DNA from: an uncultured bacterium
GTDB lineage: Bacteria > Elusimicrobiota > Elusimicrobia > Elusimicrobiales > Elusimicrobiaceae
DNA: 64,000 nt
Assembly (NCBI GenBank): GCA_949291545.1
Contig: CASEWB010000009.1
Location: forward strand, 124,001 to 188,000
Reading direction: 5' to 3'
Shown here: positions 1-8,317 of the stretch, piece after piece
Layout: each line of letters starts with the position of its first letter
Position numbering within the stretch: the first letter of the stretch is position 1
Notes under the pieces: model-generated
The model's database searches: none
What the model was told of the DNA's origin: nothing
The model's input: the letters and a program-made list of their open reading frames with translations, nothing else
Program-made: the position numbers and the translations under genes

Positions 1-185
1 CCCGCGCCCAGCTGCCCCAGCCGGAACGACTGGAACACGCGGGCGCAGGTTTTAAAGTCTTCTTCTTTGGCGTTGCCTTTGGCGCCGGCGACGTATACTT
101 CATATCCCTTAGACACCGCTTTTTGGGCGATGTAGACAGGCATTTTGCCTTCGCCGGCAATCAGGCCGATTTTTTTAGTCGTCAT
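1..185 (-). CDS. lpxI: UDP-2,3-diacylglucosamine pyrophosphatase LpxI, N-terminal part
   Basis: The gene runs off the left edge; 61 N-terminal residues are visible. They begin MTTKKIGLIAGEGKMPVYIA, the glycine-rich start typical of the LpxI family (DUF1009), followed by a segment resembling the family's alternating beta/alpha N-terminal domain. LpxI hydrolyses UDP-2,3-diacylglucosamine to lipid X, the fourth step of lipid A synthesis, and replaces LpxH in many non-enterobacterial groups. The ATG lies inside the end of lpxA (11-bp overlap), so translation is probably coupled. The position directly after lpxA fits the pathway. The family call rests on the N-terminus only. Confidence 0.8.
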   Translation of the reverse strand, partial: MTTKKIGLIAGEGKMPVYIAQKAVSKGYEVYVAGAKGNAKEEDFKTCARVFQSFRLGQLGA

Positions 186-972
186 TTTCGTGCATTTTAA
201 GCTTGGCCGAAGCGACCCCGCGGTTGGAAGCGCGGCAGAAATCAATCATATGCTGTACTTCTTGGCACGGGTGGGCGGCTTCCAGTTCCGCCATAGCATC
301 TTGCAGGCGTTTGCCGCTGCGGAACATCAGTTTATAAGCGCGTTTAATTTCCATAATGGCTTCGCGCGATACACCGCCGCGGCGCAGCCCCACCAGGTTT
401 AACCCCACCAAGCGGGCGCGTTCCCCTTGGGCAATACAATACGGGGGAATATCCAGCGGCAGCATCGCCCCGCCGGAGAGCATGGCCATCGTGCCGACGC
501 GTACAAACTGGTGAATACCCACCATGCCGGACATAACCACGCGGTCTTCCACCACCACATGCCCGGCTACGCCGGTGCTGTTGGCGATAATGATGTTGTT
601 GCCCAAATGGCAATCGTGCGCGATATGAGCATTGGCCATCAGCAAGCAGTTGTTGCCGATGGAAGTGGGAATATCCAACTTGGTAGAGCGGTGGATAGTG
701 ACGCATTCGCGGATTTTATTCCCGTTCCCCATTGTTACGCGGGTGGGTTCGTCTTTGTAAGATAAATCCTGCGGTTTCACGCCGATAAACGAACTGGCGA
801 TAAGTTCGTTGTCGTCCCCCATGGTAGTGTTTTCGATTACGCAATAGGGGCCGATATGGTTGTTTTTGCCAATGACAACATCTTTACCGATAATCGTATA
901 CGGACCGATAACGGTAGACGGATCAATTTGGGCGGACGGATCAATAATGGCCGTGGGGTGAATGTTAGACAT
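175..972 (-). CDS. lpxA: UDP-N-acetylglucosamine O-acyltransferase LpxA
   Basis: 265 residues, the usual LpxA length. The N-terminal two thirds are hexapeptide repeats (IHPTAIIDPSAQIDPSTVIG and onward) that build a left-handed beta-helix. The central NAHIAHDCHLGNN segment carries the catalytic His of the family, and HQFVRVG with the following glycine-rich turn is also typical. The C-terminal helical part (LNLVGLRRGGVSREAI) matches acyl-ACP-dependent LpxA rather than LpxD. It adds the first 3-hydroxyacyl chain to UDP-GlcNAc in the cytoplasm. The start overlaps the end of fabZ by 8 bp and the stop overlaps lpxI, so it sits in a tightly coupled lipid A operon. Confidence 0.97.
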   Translation of the reverse strand: MSNIHPTAIIDPSAQIDPSTVIGPYTIIGKDVVIGKNNHIGPYCVIENTTMGDDNELIASSFIGVKPQDLSYKDEPTRVTMGNGNKIRECVTIHRSTKLDIPTSIGNNCLLMANAHIAHDCHLGNNIIIANSTGVAGHVVVEDRVVMSGMVGIHQFVRVGTMAMLSGGAMLPLDIPPYCIAQGERARLVGLNLVGLRRGGVSREAIMEIKRAYKLMFRSGKRLQDAMAELEAAHPCQEVQHMIDFCRASNRGVASAKLKMHENDD

Positions 973-1456
973 GGGAAGTTTCTCCTAAGATGAAGTTCAG
1001 GGTGGCTTGCGCGCACAACTTGCCGTTCACGTAAGCTTCCGCATAGATTTTTGCGATTTTGCCCAGCCGCAGCACTTCAATAGGCATTTCCAGCGTATCG
1101 CCGGGCTGCACCATGCCGCGGAACTTGGCTTCTTCTATACTTAAAAACAAAGGAATACCCCGATTTTCCCCAACGGTGCGGTTCATAATGGCCCCGCCAA
1201 ACGCTTGGGACATGCTTTCAATCACCAGTACGCCCGGCATAACCGGCCGCCCCGGAAAATGACCTTTAAAATAATATTCGTCCGCCCGTACATGGCGGAT
1301 CCCTACATATTTGCGGTTTGGTTCCAGCTCGCGTACTTCGTCCACAAGCAGGAACGGGTCGCGGTGGGGAATATTGCGCATAATATGTTCTTTATCGTAT
1401 GTTACTTGCGCGGGAAGCGTAAGAAACTCTTTTAAGCTGGCGGATTTCGCGCTCAT
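965..1456 (-). CDS. fabZ: 3-hydroxyacyl-ACP dehydratase FabZ
   Basis: 163 residues from the ATG at 1456. An upstream in-frame ATG at 1519 would add 21 unlikely residues; the chosen start has GGAGGA just upstream and overlaps the lpxC stop as ATGA. Hot-dog fold motifs are present: the catalytic His in NIPHRDPFLLVDEV, the HFPGRPVMPGVL loop and the catalytic Glu in VIESMSQ. FabZ dehydrates 3-hydroxyacyl-ACP, so it competes with LpxA and LpxD for the same acyl donors, which explains its place here. LpxC and FabZ are fused in Bacteroidota; here they are separate proteins joined only by a 4-bp gene overlap. Confidence 0.96.
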   Translation of the reverse strand: MSAKSASLKEFLTLPAQVTYDKEHIMRNIPHRDPFLLVDEVRELEPNRKYVGIRHVRADEYYFKGHFPGRPVMPGVLVIESMSQAFGGAIMNRTVGENRGIPLFLSIEEAKFRGMVQPGDTLEMPIEVLRLGKIAKIYAEAYVNGKLCAQATLNFILGETSHV

Positions 1457-2277
1457 TTGTCCTCCGAATTTGCCAACAGAATTTTGGCGAAAATAACATT
1501 GTGTTTGTGCCCGCCGCAAGCACAGGTAATTTTAAGCGGCGGTAATTTGCGGCCGGTTAGGCTTAAATCGCCCACCAGGTCTAAAATCTTATGGCGCACT
1601 AATTCGTCCGGGTAGCGCAGTTCATTGATAAATTTGTCTTTCCCAACGATAACGGCGTTTTCCAAGTTACCGCCTTTGGCCAGGCCGTGCGCTTTTAGGA
1701 AGGCCAGTTCTTCTTCAAACCCAAAGGTGCGCGCGCGGGAAATTTCCCGGATATAATTTTCCGGCGTAAATTCCAGCGTAAATTCCTGCCGGCTGACGAG
1801 CGGGTGTTTGTGTAAAAATAAAAAGGTAAACGTCAGCTTGTCGGCGGGTTCGGCCGAGTAGGAAATGTTGCCGCTGGTATAGGTGATTTTGTTTTTGATA
1901 TTCAAAACCGGCTGTTCGCTGGCTAATTCCCGAAGACCCGCTTTTTGCAGAGCGTCAATGTATACATCGCTTGCGCCGTCGGTTACGGGCGGCTCGGGGC
2001 CGTCCATTTCCACCGCTACGTCCGTCACGCCCAGCGCGTGCAGCGCCGACAAGGCGTGCTCTACCGTGCAGACTTCGGCGGTGTCATTCTTTAAATTGGT
2101 ACCCCGCAGGGTAGACCCTACGTTTTGCGCCAGGGCGGCAATCGGCTTTGCTCCGGGAATATCCGTACGCAAAAAAGTAATGCCATTTTCGGCAGGTTTA
2201 AACGTCATAGTAGCGGGTACGCCTGTGTGCAGGCCAATCCCGCTGACAACGGCCACGGAAGAAAGAGTTTTTCTCAT
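1453..2277 (-). CDS. lpxC: UDP-3-O-acyl-N-acetylglucosamine deacetylase LpxC
   Basis: 274 residues, shorter than the roughly 300 of the E. coli enzyme. It shows the zinc hydrolase signatures of LpxC: SGIGLHTG near the start, the first zinc His in TVEHALSALHALG, then HKILDLVGDLSLTGR with the next His/Asp ligands, and the catalytic His region GGHKHN near the C-terminus. It performs the committed deacetylation step of lipid A synthesis. It follows lpxD by 2 bp and overlaps fabZ by 4 bp. The shortening is spread over loops; all catalytic motifs I could check are present. Confidence 0.96.
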   Translation of the reverse strand: MRKTLSSVAVVSGIGLHTGVPATMTFKPAENGITFLRTDIPGAKPIAALAQNVGSTLRGTNLKNDTAEVCTVEHALSALHALGVTDVAVEMDGPEPPVTDGASDVYIDALQKAGLRELASEQPVLNIKNKITYTSGNISYSAEPADKLTFTFLFLHKHPLVSRQEFTLEFTPENYIREISRARTFGFEEELAFLKAHGLAKGGNLENAVIVGKDKFINELRYPDELVRHKILDLVGDLSLTGRKLPPLKITCACGGHKHNVIFAKILLANSEDK

Positions 2278-2279
2278 AA

Positions 2280-3356
2280 TTAAAATCCTAACAATTTTTT
2301 AATTTTCCCAAAAAACGATAGCTTTTGCATTTCGTCCGCTTGTTTTTTCAGCGTGCGGAATTCCTTATACATTTCCGGCAGTTTGCGCAACACCGCTTGT
2401 TGTTTGAAAGCTTCGCGCTGGGGCATGGCCGGATAGCCAAAATAAACTTGCCCCGCCGGAATAGACGAAATGACACCGGACTGCGCGCCGATTTGCACCC
2501 GGTCGCCGATAGTCATATGCCCGGCCAACCCCACTTGCCCGGCTAAAATAACGCCGTTTCCAATATCGGTTGTGCCCGCTACGCCCACCTGCGCGCACAT
2601 AATGGTGCTCATACCCACTTTTACATTGTGCCCCACCTGGACGAGGTTGTCTATTTTGGTATTATCGCCAATGTAAGTGCTGGAAATTTTGGCGCGGTCA
2701 ATGCAAGAGTTGGCCTGCACTTCCACATCGTTGCCCAGCACCACATTGCCAATTTGCGGAATTTTTTGGTGTCTGCCATCGTGAAAGGTGAAGCCAAATC
2801 CGTCCGAACCAATTTTGGCGCCCGCCTGCAAAATGACGTAATCTTTCAGCACGCATTCTTCGCGAATGACCACCTGGGGATAAATATAGCAGTGCTTGCC
2901 GACGGTTACATTTTTGCCGATGTAGCATTGCGGAAAAATGATGGTGCCGTCCCCTACCGTTACGCCGTCTTCAATGACGGTATACGCCCCGACGGACACG
3001 TCCGCCCCCAGCTTGGCCGACGGACTGATAACGGCGGTGGGGTGAATGCCCGGTGTGTGTTTTTGTTTGCGGGCATCTACATATTTCATTAATAAAATAA
3101 AAGCCCATTCGGGGTTTTTGGCGTATAACAACACCCCGTGGAAAGGCAGTTCTTGGCCTTTGGCAGCTTCGGGCACGATTAATACGGACGCTTTTAAATC
3201 TTTTAATAAATCGGTTTTTTCCAAGGAGGTCAAATAGCAAATGCCGCCTTCGTGGGCATCTTCCAGCGAGCAAAGCCCGTTGACGGTAATATCCGTATGG
3301 GCGGAAGCTTCCGCCCCGGTAATTTGGGTGAGTTCTGTAAGGGTTAGGTTGAGCAT
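2280..3356 (-). CDS. lpxD: UDP-3-O-acylglucosamine N-acyltransferase LpxD
   Basis: 358 residues, typical for LpxD. An N-terminal uridine-binding domain of about 100 residues is followed by a long run of hexapeptide repeats from IHPTAVISPSAKLGADVSVG, with the catalytic His in LVQVGHNVKVG. The C-terminus is a helical extension (MYKEFRTLKKQADEMQKL) that fits the trimer coiled coil and acyl-carrier-protein recognition helix of the family. It adds the second hydroxyacyl chain after LpxC. It lies 11 bp after the ompH-like gene and 2 bp before lpxC. Confidence 0.97.
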   Translation of the reverse strand: MLNLTLTELTQITGAEASAHTDITVNGLCSLEDAHEGGICYLTSLEKTDLLKDLKASVLIVPEAAKGQELPFHGVLLYAKNPEWAFILLMKYVDARKQKHTPGIHPTAVISPSAKLGADVSVGAYTVIEDGVTVGDGTIIFPQCYIGKNVTVGKHCYIYPQVVIREECVLKDYVILQAGAKIGSDGFGFTFHDGRHQKIPQIGNVVLGNDVEVQANSCIDRAKISSTYIGDNTKIDNLVQVGHNVKVGMSTIMCAQVGVAGTTDIGNGVILAGQVGLAGHMTIGDRVQIGAQSGVISSIPAGQVYFGYPAMPQREAFKQQAVLRKLPEMYKEFRTLKKQADEMQKLSFFGKIKKLLGF

Positions 3357-3367
3357 AGATAAAACCT

Positions 3368-4396
3368 CTATTTTCCGCGTTTGCGGTATTTTTTAGCTTT
3401 CTTTAACCGGTTGATAAAGTCGTTAGTTACGTTGACGGGCCTTTCCCCGTAGAGCACTTCATCTTTCCGGACAATCGCGCCAATGTTTCTTTTTTTGGCA
3501 AACGATTTTATTTCGGTATAGATATCCTTCAAAATTTCGTTTACTTCTTTCTTTTCCAGCTTCAAAATTTCTTCACGCGTGTTATATTTATAATTATCAA
3601 TAAAAAAGCTGCGTTCTGCAATAATTTTTTTGTTGGCTGCAATGCGCGCCGTTAAATCGTCCAGTTCAGCCGGCGTATTGAGCGGGCTGGTGGACAAAAT
3701 TTCCGCGCCGGAAAACGTCAGCCGGTTCAGAATATTGCCCAATAATAGGGAGTCGGCGCTTTCTTCTATCTTAGGCAGTTGGGGCTGCCCTTCCACTACA
3801 ATACGTTTATAAAACGGTTTTAATTCCCGCACTTGGGCGGCCAGGCGTTTGTTTTCCGCTTCTAATACTTCAATTAGTTCTTTGGCCCCGCGGACTTCTT
3901 CTTCTTTGGATAAAATTTTCAGCCGGATTTGCTCTTTTACCGCAATGGTGCGCGGGTGTTCGTTAAAAGCTTCGTCAATATCTATAAAAGCTACCGTTAA
4001 ACATTCCAAAGGCTTGCCGGCGGGGGTGTTGTCCTCGTCCGGGGCGTCTGTATCGGTATTTGCCAGTGCGGCGTCTGCCGGTTGGGCGGGCGCCGGCTGT
4101 GTGCCGGCAGCTTGCGCGGAGGCAGAAGAAGCCCCTTCTGCGGGGGTGCCCGCCGGTTGGGCGGCCGCTTCGGGCGGCTGCGGGTTGTTTTGCGGCGGGT
4201 TGACTTCGTCAAAAGCTTGTTGTTTGGTTTTTTCGGGCAGGACGATTTTATCGTCCGCTTCTTGTGCGGCTGTTTTGGCCAAAATGGCAGCCACAGCGGA
4301 GGCTTCTTCGGCGGAGAGTTTATCCGTAGAAGTTTCCTGCGCGCCCAGCGGCGCCGCCAAGCAAACAACCATTGCAAACAACCACAGCTTTTTCAT
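3368..4396 (-). CDS. OmpH/Skp-family periplasmic chaperone-like protein
   Basis: 342 residues with a signal peptide (MKKLWLFAMVVCLAAPLGAQ). Residues about 60-130 are Pro/Ala/Gln-rich and low in complexity. Skp-like sequence follows: LTVAFIDIDEAFNEHP, then long charged helices (KILSKEEEVRGAKELIEVLEAENKRL) that would form the tentacle coiled coil, and a lysine-rich tail (KKAKKYRKRGK). Skp escorts unfolded outer-membrane proteins to BamA. The position between bamA and lpxD is the classical place of skp. It is about twice the usual Skp length because of the N-terminal linker and an insertion in the helical region, so the detailed role may differ. Confidence 0.8.
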   Translation of the reverse strand: MKKLWLFAMVVCLAAPLGAQETSTDKLSAEEASAVAAILAKTAAQEADDKIVLPEKTKQQAFDEVNPPQNNPQPPEAAAQPAGTPAEGASSASAQAAGTQPAPAQPADAALANTDTDAPDEDNTPAGKPLECLTVAFIDIDEAFNEHPRTIAVKEQIRLKILSKEEEVRGAKELIEVLEAENKRLAAQVRELKPFYKRIVVEGQPQLPKIEESADSLLLGNILNRLTFSGAEILSTSPLNTPAELDDLTARIAANKKIIAERSFFIDNYKYNTREEILKLEKKEVNEILKDIYTEIKSFAKKRNIGAIVRKDEVLYGERPVNVTNDFINRLKKAKKYRKRGK

Positions 4397-4403
4397 ACGC
4401 CTC

Positions 4404-6770
4404 CTACATCATATTTGAGATGTTGAAGTAGAAGTGGGACCGGTCCTCTCCGCTCTTGTGGTTGAGGCCATACCCCCAGTCAATGCGGATAGGCAGGGAA
4501 GGCGTGGTAAAGCGCAAGCCCACCCCTACGCCCGCTTTAAACTGGTTTTCGTCCGGGCCCAACGAGAATTCCAAATCGTCAAATTTGTTCCACGAGTTGC
4601 CCAAGTCAAAGAACAGCGCCAGCTGCGCCATGTTGCGCCGGCCTTCGCGCGCCAGCGGGAAGCGCAGTTCCGCGTTCATCACGTAGTACATGTCCCCGCC
4701 GTAAAGCGGCCCCACTTCGCCCGCGCGTTCGTACCCGCGGATCGTGTCTGCACCGCCCAGGAAGAATTTTTCATACGGGGGTACTTCGTCGGTGCGGCCG
4801 TAGGCCTGTACGGAGCCGAATTTGTTGGACAGTACAAAAACAATTGGGTAATTTCCGCCCACATTCCAAACCGTGTGGTTGTAAATGGAGCGGGCATTTA
4901 AGTACCACAAATCCAAGTCGCCGCCAATCGGGCCGCCGGCAATGGCCAAGCCGATGGAGTTGCGCCAGCCGCGGGTGGGGTCCCAGATGTTATCGCGCGT
5001 GTCGATGGCAAAATCCGCGCTGAGGGTGGACATATTCGTGTCCCCTTTTTCCAGATAATTTTTGTCCCCCGGGTTGGCATTTGGCGGTTGGAAAAGCGGA
5101 TCGATGTCGTAGATATCAATGTTTTCCAGCGAATAGCCGAACGACAGTTGGTAAATATCGTCGTTAAAGCGCGGGCCTATTTTGATGCGCCCGCCGAGGC
5201 GTTTTTCGGTATAGGCCTGGTTCTCGGTGGAGAAAGAGCGGTAGCGGCGCGTGTTGAACAAATCAATACCCAAAGATGTCGGTTTGTCGTAAATCCACGG
5301 AGTGTACCAGCTGACGGTGTAGTCCAAAATTTCCTTACCGAACAAAGTGCGCAAAGACAGCCGCTGCGCCCGCCCGAACAGGTTCATATGGTTGATGGAA
5401 ATTTCGCCGTATAGGCCGTCCATGGAGCTCATGGCCAAGCCCGCCGTAAACATACCGGGGCGGCCTTCCACAATGTTAAAACCCAGGTCCACTTTTTGCG
5501 GGTCGGCGGTGGGCTGGAGGTCGATTTGTACATCGTTAATAAAGCCGAGGTTTAAAATTTTGGTTTGGCTGCGGCGGATTTTTTCGTTATCGTACAAATC
5601 GCCGGGGTGAATGGACAGCTCGCGCGTGAAAACGTACTTTTTGGTGTTTTCGTAGCCGGTTACGTCCACATGGTCGATGTAGAAAATGTGCCCTTCGGAA
5701 ATGTCAAAGGTGATGTTTAATTTGCCGTTTTCGATGTTTTTGATGGGGTTCACGCGCACTTGCAGGTAGCCTTTGTTGGCGTATTGTTCCTGAATGGCGG
5801 TGATGGTATCGTCGAAATCTTTTTGGTTGTACAAATGTCCGTCCCGGAAGAAGACCTGCTTGTCTAATTCTTCTTGGGTAAAGACGTTGTTCCCTTCAAA
5901 AGAAACGGTGCCAAAGTCCACTTTTTCGCCTTCGGTTAATTCGTAGGTAAGGGTAGCCTCGGTGTTGGCGTCGTTCATTTCCACTTTGGGGGCGGAAAGG
6001 GTAAATTCGGAATACCCTTCGTTGCGTCCGTAGAGGGTCATTTTTACCCAGTCTTTTTGCAGGTTTTGCGGTTTAAATACTTTGCCGGGGCGGTTGGAAG
6101 CTTTTTTAAGGATTTTTTCCGTTGGCAGTTCGGGGGTTTCTTCGCCGGTAAAGTTTACCGCTTTAACCCGTACGCGTTCGCCTTCGTTGATAATAAGTTT
6201 TACGTTTACAATTCCCAGTTTCTCGTCTTGGGTGAGTTCGTACGTTACATCGGCGTTGATGTAGCCCTTCTCGGCGTATTTGGCTTTGATGCGGTCCAAA
6301 TCCGCCTGCAGTTTGGCTTCGTTGAACGGGTCTTTCAGCTTTAGCGTCATTGCTTGGGTGATGGCGCCTTTGCCTAAGTGTTTGCGGCCTTCGTAGGTTA
6401 GACGGTCAAAAATCGGTTTTTCGGTAACCAGGTATGTCAGGCGGTGGCAGGGGTATTCTTCGCCGGTTTCTTTGTCGGCGCGGGTGCCGGCCATGGGGGA
6501 AATGTCAATTTCCACCTGGTCAAAATTGCCCAAGGCGGAAATATCACGGATATCGTCGGAAATCGTAAAACGTTCGTAGAGCTCGCCCTTTTTGGAATGA
6601 GCGGCCTTGGTGACGGTTTTGGTGCGAATGTTCTTCAGCCCGCTTACGGCCACGTCGCAAATCATCCACGGGCCATTCGGGTCTATTTCCTGCTGGGCGG
6701 TTTCTTCCGCGCGCGCGTACGAAACAGCAAATAATCCGGATAAAACGAAAAGTAGCAAGCGTTTGGACAA
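4404..6770 (-). CDS. bamA: outer membrane protein assembly factor BamA
   Basis: 788 residues from a TTG start at 6770. The longer frame to an ATG at 6845 would begin inside the rpmB terminator, while the TTG follows GGGGAGGG and opens a clean signal peptide (SKRLLLFVLSGLFAVSYARA). Five POTRA-type repeats cover roughly residues 40-440 (for example VSFEGNNVFTQEELDK and VDVTGYENTKKYVFTRELSI). An Omp85 barrel follows, with the conserved FFLGGADTIRGYERAGEVGP loop (the RGF/RGY motif). BamA inserts beta-barrel proteins into the outer membrane. The protein ends ...FNISNMM rather than in an aromatic residue. It heads the lpx operon with ompH 7 bp downstream. Confidence 0.95.
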   Translation of the reverse strand: MSKRLLLFVLSGLFAVSYARAEETAQQEIDPNGPWMICDVAVSGLKNIRTKTVTKAAHSKKGELYERFTISDDIRDISALGNFDQVEIDISPMAGTRADKETGEEYPCHRLTYLVTEKPIFDRLTYEGRKHLGKGAITQAMTLKLKDPFNEAKLQADLDRIKAKYAEKGYINADVTYELTQDEKLGIVNVKLIINEGERVRVKAVNFTGEETPELPTEKILKKASNRPGKVFKPQNLQKDWVKMTLYGRNEGYSEFTLSAPKVEMNDANTEATLTYELTEGEKVDFGTVSFEGNNVFTQEELDKQVFFRDGHLYNQKDFDDTITAIQEQYANKGYLQVRVNPIKNIENGKLNITFDISEGHIFYIDHVDVTGYENTKKYVFTRELSIHPGDLYDNEKIRRSQTKILNLGFINDVQIDLQPTADPQKVDLGFNIVEGRPGMFTAGLAMSSMDGLYGEISINHMNLFGRAQRLSLRTLFGKEILDYTVSWYTPWIYDKPTSLGIDLFNTRRYRSFSTENQAYTEKRLGGRIKIGPRFNDDIYQLSFGYSLENIDIYDIDPLFQPPNANPGDKNYLEKGDTNMSTLSADFAIDTRDNIWDPTRGWRNSIGLAIAGGPIGGDLDLWYLNARSIYNHTVWNVGGNYPIVFVLSNKFGSVQAYGRTDEVPPYEKFFLGGADTIRGYERAGEVGPLYGGDMYYVMNAELRFPLAREGRRNMAQLALFFDLGNSWNKFDDLEFSLGPDENQFKAGVGVGLRFTTPSLPIRIDWGYGLNHKSGEDRSHFYFNISNMM

Positions 6771-6801
6771 AATAATACCCTCCCCTTTTGGTAGTTTTAA
6801 T

Positions 6802-6834
6802 AAAAAAGCCCGCACTAAGGAATAAGCACGGGCT
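6802..6834 (-). terminator. rho-independent terminator after rpmB
   Basis: On the minus strand a 6-bp stem (AGCCCG/CGGGCT) is followed by a run of six T. It lies between the rpmB stop and the bamA TTG start. It must be partial or be followed by another promoter, because no other clear promoter for the bamA-lpx genes is visible in the short stretch that follows. Confidence 0.7.
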
Positions 6835-6855
6835 GTTTCGTCCAAAAAAGATTAC

Positions 6856-7050
6856 TTATTTGGTGGGTCTTTTGGCCAAACCGCTTTTGATGCAGCCAGT
6901 GCAAACGTAGGCAGTCTGGGTTTTGCCGTCCAAGACTACTTTTTGCTTCTGGAGGTTCGGTTTAAAGCTTCTTTTGGTTCTCATATTAGAGTGGCTGTAA
7001 GAGCCGCCGGATACCGGGGCTTTGCCGCACACTGCACATTTATACGCCAT
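6856..7050 (-). CDS. rpmB: 50S ribosomal protein L28
   Basis: 64 residues beginning MAYKCAVCGKAPVSGGSYSH, with the conserved SHSNMRTKR segment and RSFKPNLQK of L28. Two Cys pairs (CAVC near the N-terminus and CTGC near the C-terminus) form the zinc-binding version of the protein. L28 is a component of the large ribosomal subunit. GGAAGGAAA precedes the ATG. It is transcribed from its own promoter downstream of terC and ends in a terminator before bamA. Confidence 0.97.
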   Translation of the reverse strand: MAYKCAVCGKAPVSGGSYSHSNMRTKRSFKPNLQKQKVVLDGKTQTAYVCTGCIKSGLAKRPTK

Positions 7051-7089
7051 AGTTTCCTTCCTTATAACTGAAATAAATTTGGTTCTTAT

Positions 7090-7119
7090 ATTCTAGTAAA
7101 TAAAAGTCCGTTCTGTCCA
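7090..7119 (-). promoter_or_regulatory. predicted promoter of rpmB
   Basis: On the minus strand TGGACA (7114-7119) and TAGAAT (7090-7095) are separated by 18 bp, close to the sigma-70-type consensus. The predicted start of transcription is near 7083, about 33 nt before the rpmB ATG. Confidence 0.5.
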
Positions 7120-7122
7120 GCG

Positions 7123-8058
7123 TTAGGCCTCTTTAGGAGGGAAAACCTTGCTGGCCAAAATGGAAAGGGCCAAAATCCCCACGATTACGCCTAACGACGC
7201 CGTCACCGGGATTTTGAAATAATGCGAAATCAGCATTTTTACGCCCACGAAAAATAAAATAACCGAAATGCCGTATTTAAGATAAGGGAATTTACCCGCC
7301 ATACCGGAAAGCAGGAAATACAACGACCGAAGCCCGATAATGGCAAAGATATTAGACGAGTAGACCAAGAAGGTGTCCTGGGTGATGGATAGCACCGCCG
7401 GGATAGAGTCCACCGCAAAGATAAGGTCCGACATTTCAATGACCAATACGGCCGCCAACAGCGGGGTGGCGTAACGTTTGGCGTTTTCCAGCACAAAAAA
7501 ATTCTCGCCGTGGTAGTCGGTTTTTAACGGCATAAACTTTTTGAGTACTTTCAGAATAAAAGATTGGCTGGGGTCGAAATTATCGTCTTCTTTCTGCAGC
7601 AGCATTTTGGACGCGGTAAAAATAAGGAGTGCGCCAAAGACGTAAATCGTCCACGAGAACATAGAAATCAGCTTTACGCCCAGGAAAATGAAGATAAACC
7701 GCAGTACAACTGCCCCTAAAATACCCCATAAAAGCGCTTTGGGCTGCAAATTGTGCGGAATGGCAAAATAGCTGAAAATCATAATAAACACGAACATATT
7801 GTCCACGGACAGCGAGTATTCCAGCACATAGCCCGTATAGAATTCCAGCGCATGGCGCGGCCCTTCCACCAGCCAGATGGCGCCGCCAAACAGCGCCGCC
7901 AGCGAAATCCAGGCGCATACCATTACAGCCGCCTCTTTCATGCTTACTTTGCCGTGGTGTTTGTTCAGCACGGCCAAATCAATAAATAAAGCCGCCAGCA
8001 CGATTACCCAAAAAGCAATCCACATAGCGACTGATACGGTTGTCGTTACAGGTTCCAT
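7123..8058 (-). CDS. TerC/Alx-family integral membrane protein
   Basis: 311 residues with about nine hydrophobic segments. It shows family signatures: LAVLNKHHGKVSMKEA after the first helix, LEYSLSVDNMFVF with the conserved acidic and Asn residues, and VIEMSDLIFAVDSIPAVLSITQD. The acidic residues inside the membrane are thought to bind metal in this family; members are linked to manganese export (Alx, MeeF/MeeY) and tellurite resistance. The substrate here cannot be told. It is monocistronic between the tRNA-Thr terminator and rpmB. GGAGAAAA lies upstream of the ATG. Confidence 0.9.
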   Translation of the reverse strand: MEPVTTTVSVAMWIAFWVIVLAALFIDLAVLNKHHGKVSMKEAAVMVCAWISLAALFGGAIWLVEGPRHALEFYTGYVLEYSLSVDNMFVFIMIFSYFAIPHNLQPKALLWGILGAVVLRFIFIFLGVKLISMFSWTIYVFGALLIFTASKMLLQKEDDNFDPSQSFILKVLKKFMPLKTDYHGENFFVLENAKRYATPLLAAVLVIEMSDLIFAVDSIPAVLSITQDTFLVYSSNIFAIIGLRSLYFLLSGMAGKFPYLKYGISVILFFVGVKMLISHYFKIPVTASLGVIVGILALSILASKVFPPKEA

Positions 8059-8095
8059 TCTTTCTAATTTTCTCCAATAATAAAGGGATACAGAA

Positions 8096-8101
8096 ATTAT
8101 A
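8096..8101 (-). promoter_or_regulatory. extended -10 element for the terC-family gene
   Basis: The minus strand reads TGCTATAAT, a perfect extended -10. The weak -35 would fall in the T-tract of the tRNA terminator. The leader of about 30 nt contains a Shine-Dalgarno sequence, so this gene is not leaderless. Confidence 0.45.
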
Positions 8102-8121
8102 GCAGTTTACGAAGAGAATAT

Positions 8122-8142
8122 AAAAAAACCGCCCACAGGCGG
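8122..8142 (-). terminator. terminator of tRNA-Thr
   Basis: A CCGCC/GGCGG stem with a 4-nt loop is followed on the minus strand by seven T. It lies 9 nt past the tRNA 3' end. Confidence 0.8.
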
Positions 8143-8151
8143 AAAAATTCC

Positions 8152-8224
8152 AGCCGAGGATGGGAATCGAACCCACAACCTACGGTTTACAAAACCGTTG
8201 CTCTGCCAGTTGAGCTACCTCGGC
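8152..8224 (-). tRNA. tRNA-Thr (anticodon TGT)
   Basis: 73 nt fold into a standard cloverleaf. The acceptor stem is GCCGAGG/CCTCGGC, the D stem GCTC/GAGC, and the anticodon loop TTTGTAA gives TGT. The T arm is GTGGG-TTCGATT-CCCAT and the discriminator base is T. The 3' CCA is not encoded and must be added after transcription. Confidence 0.95.
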
Positions 8225-8237
8225 GCGAAGATATAAT

Positions 8238-8266
8238 ATCTTATCATTTTTTGGCTTCTGCTCCAA
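8238..8266 (-). promoter_or_regulatory. predicted promoter of tRNA-Thr
   Basis: On the minus strand TTGGAG (8261-8266), a 17-bp spacer and TAAGAT (8238-8243, preceded by TGA as an extended -10) end about 13 nt before the tRNA 5' end. Confidence 0.55.
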
Positions 8267-8275
8267 CTGGTCTTT

Positions 8276-8285
8276 ATGGTACAAT
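8276..8285 (+). promoter_or_regulatory. extended -10 element for the exported TldD/TldE pair
   Basis: TGGTACAAT ends at 8285, about 33 nt before the ATG at 8318. No good -35 is seen at 17-18 bp. The tRNA-Thr promoter diverges from the same short interval. Confidence 0.4.
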
Positions 8286-8317
8286 TTTTATGCTATAGCT
8301 TGTGGCAAGGAGAGAGT

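Noticed and set aside
344..706. Open frames on other strands or frames within lpxA and most other genes
   Set aside because: They lie wholly inside well-supported genes, lack ribosome binding sites and have arginine/alanine-rich shadow composition.
6771..6845. Upstream ATG extension of bamA
   Set aside because: It would start inside the rpmB terminator and put a non-signal segment before a clear signal peptide; the TTG at 6770 has a strong ribosome site.
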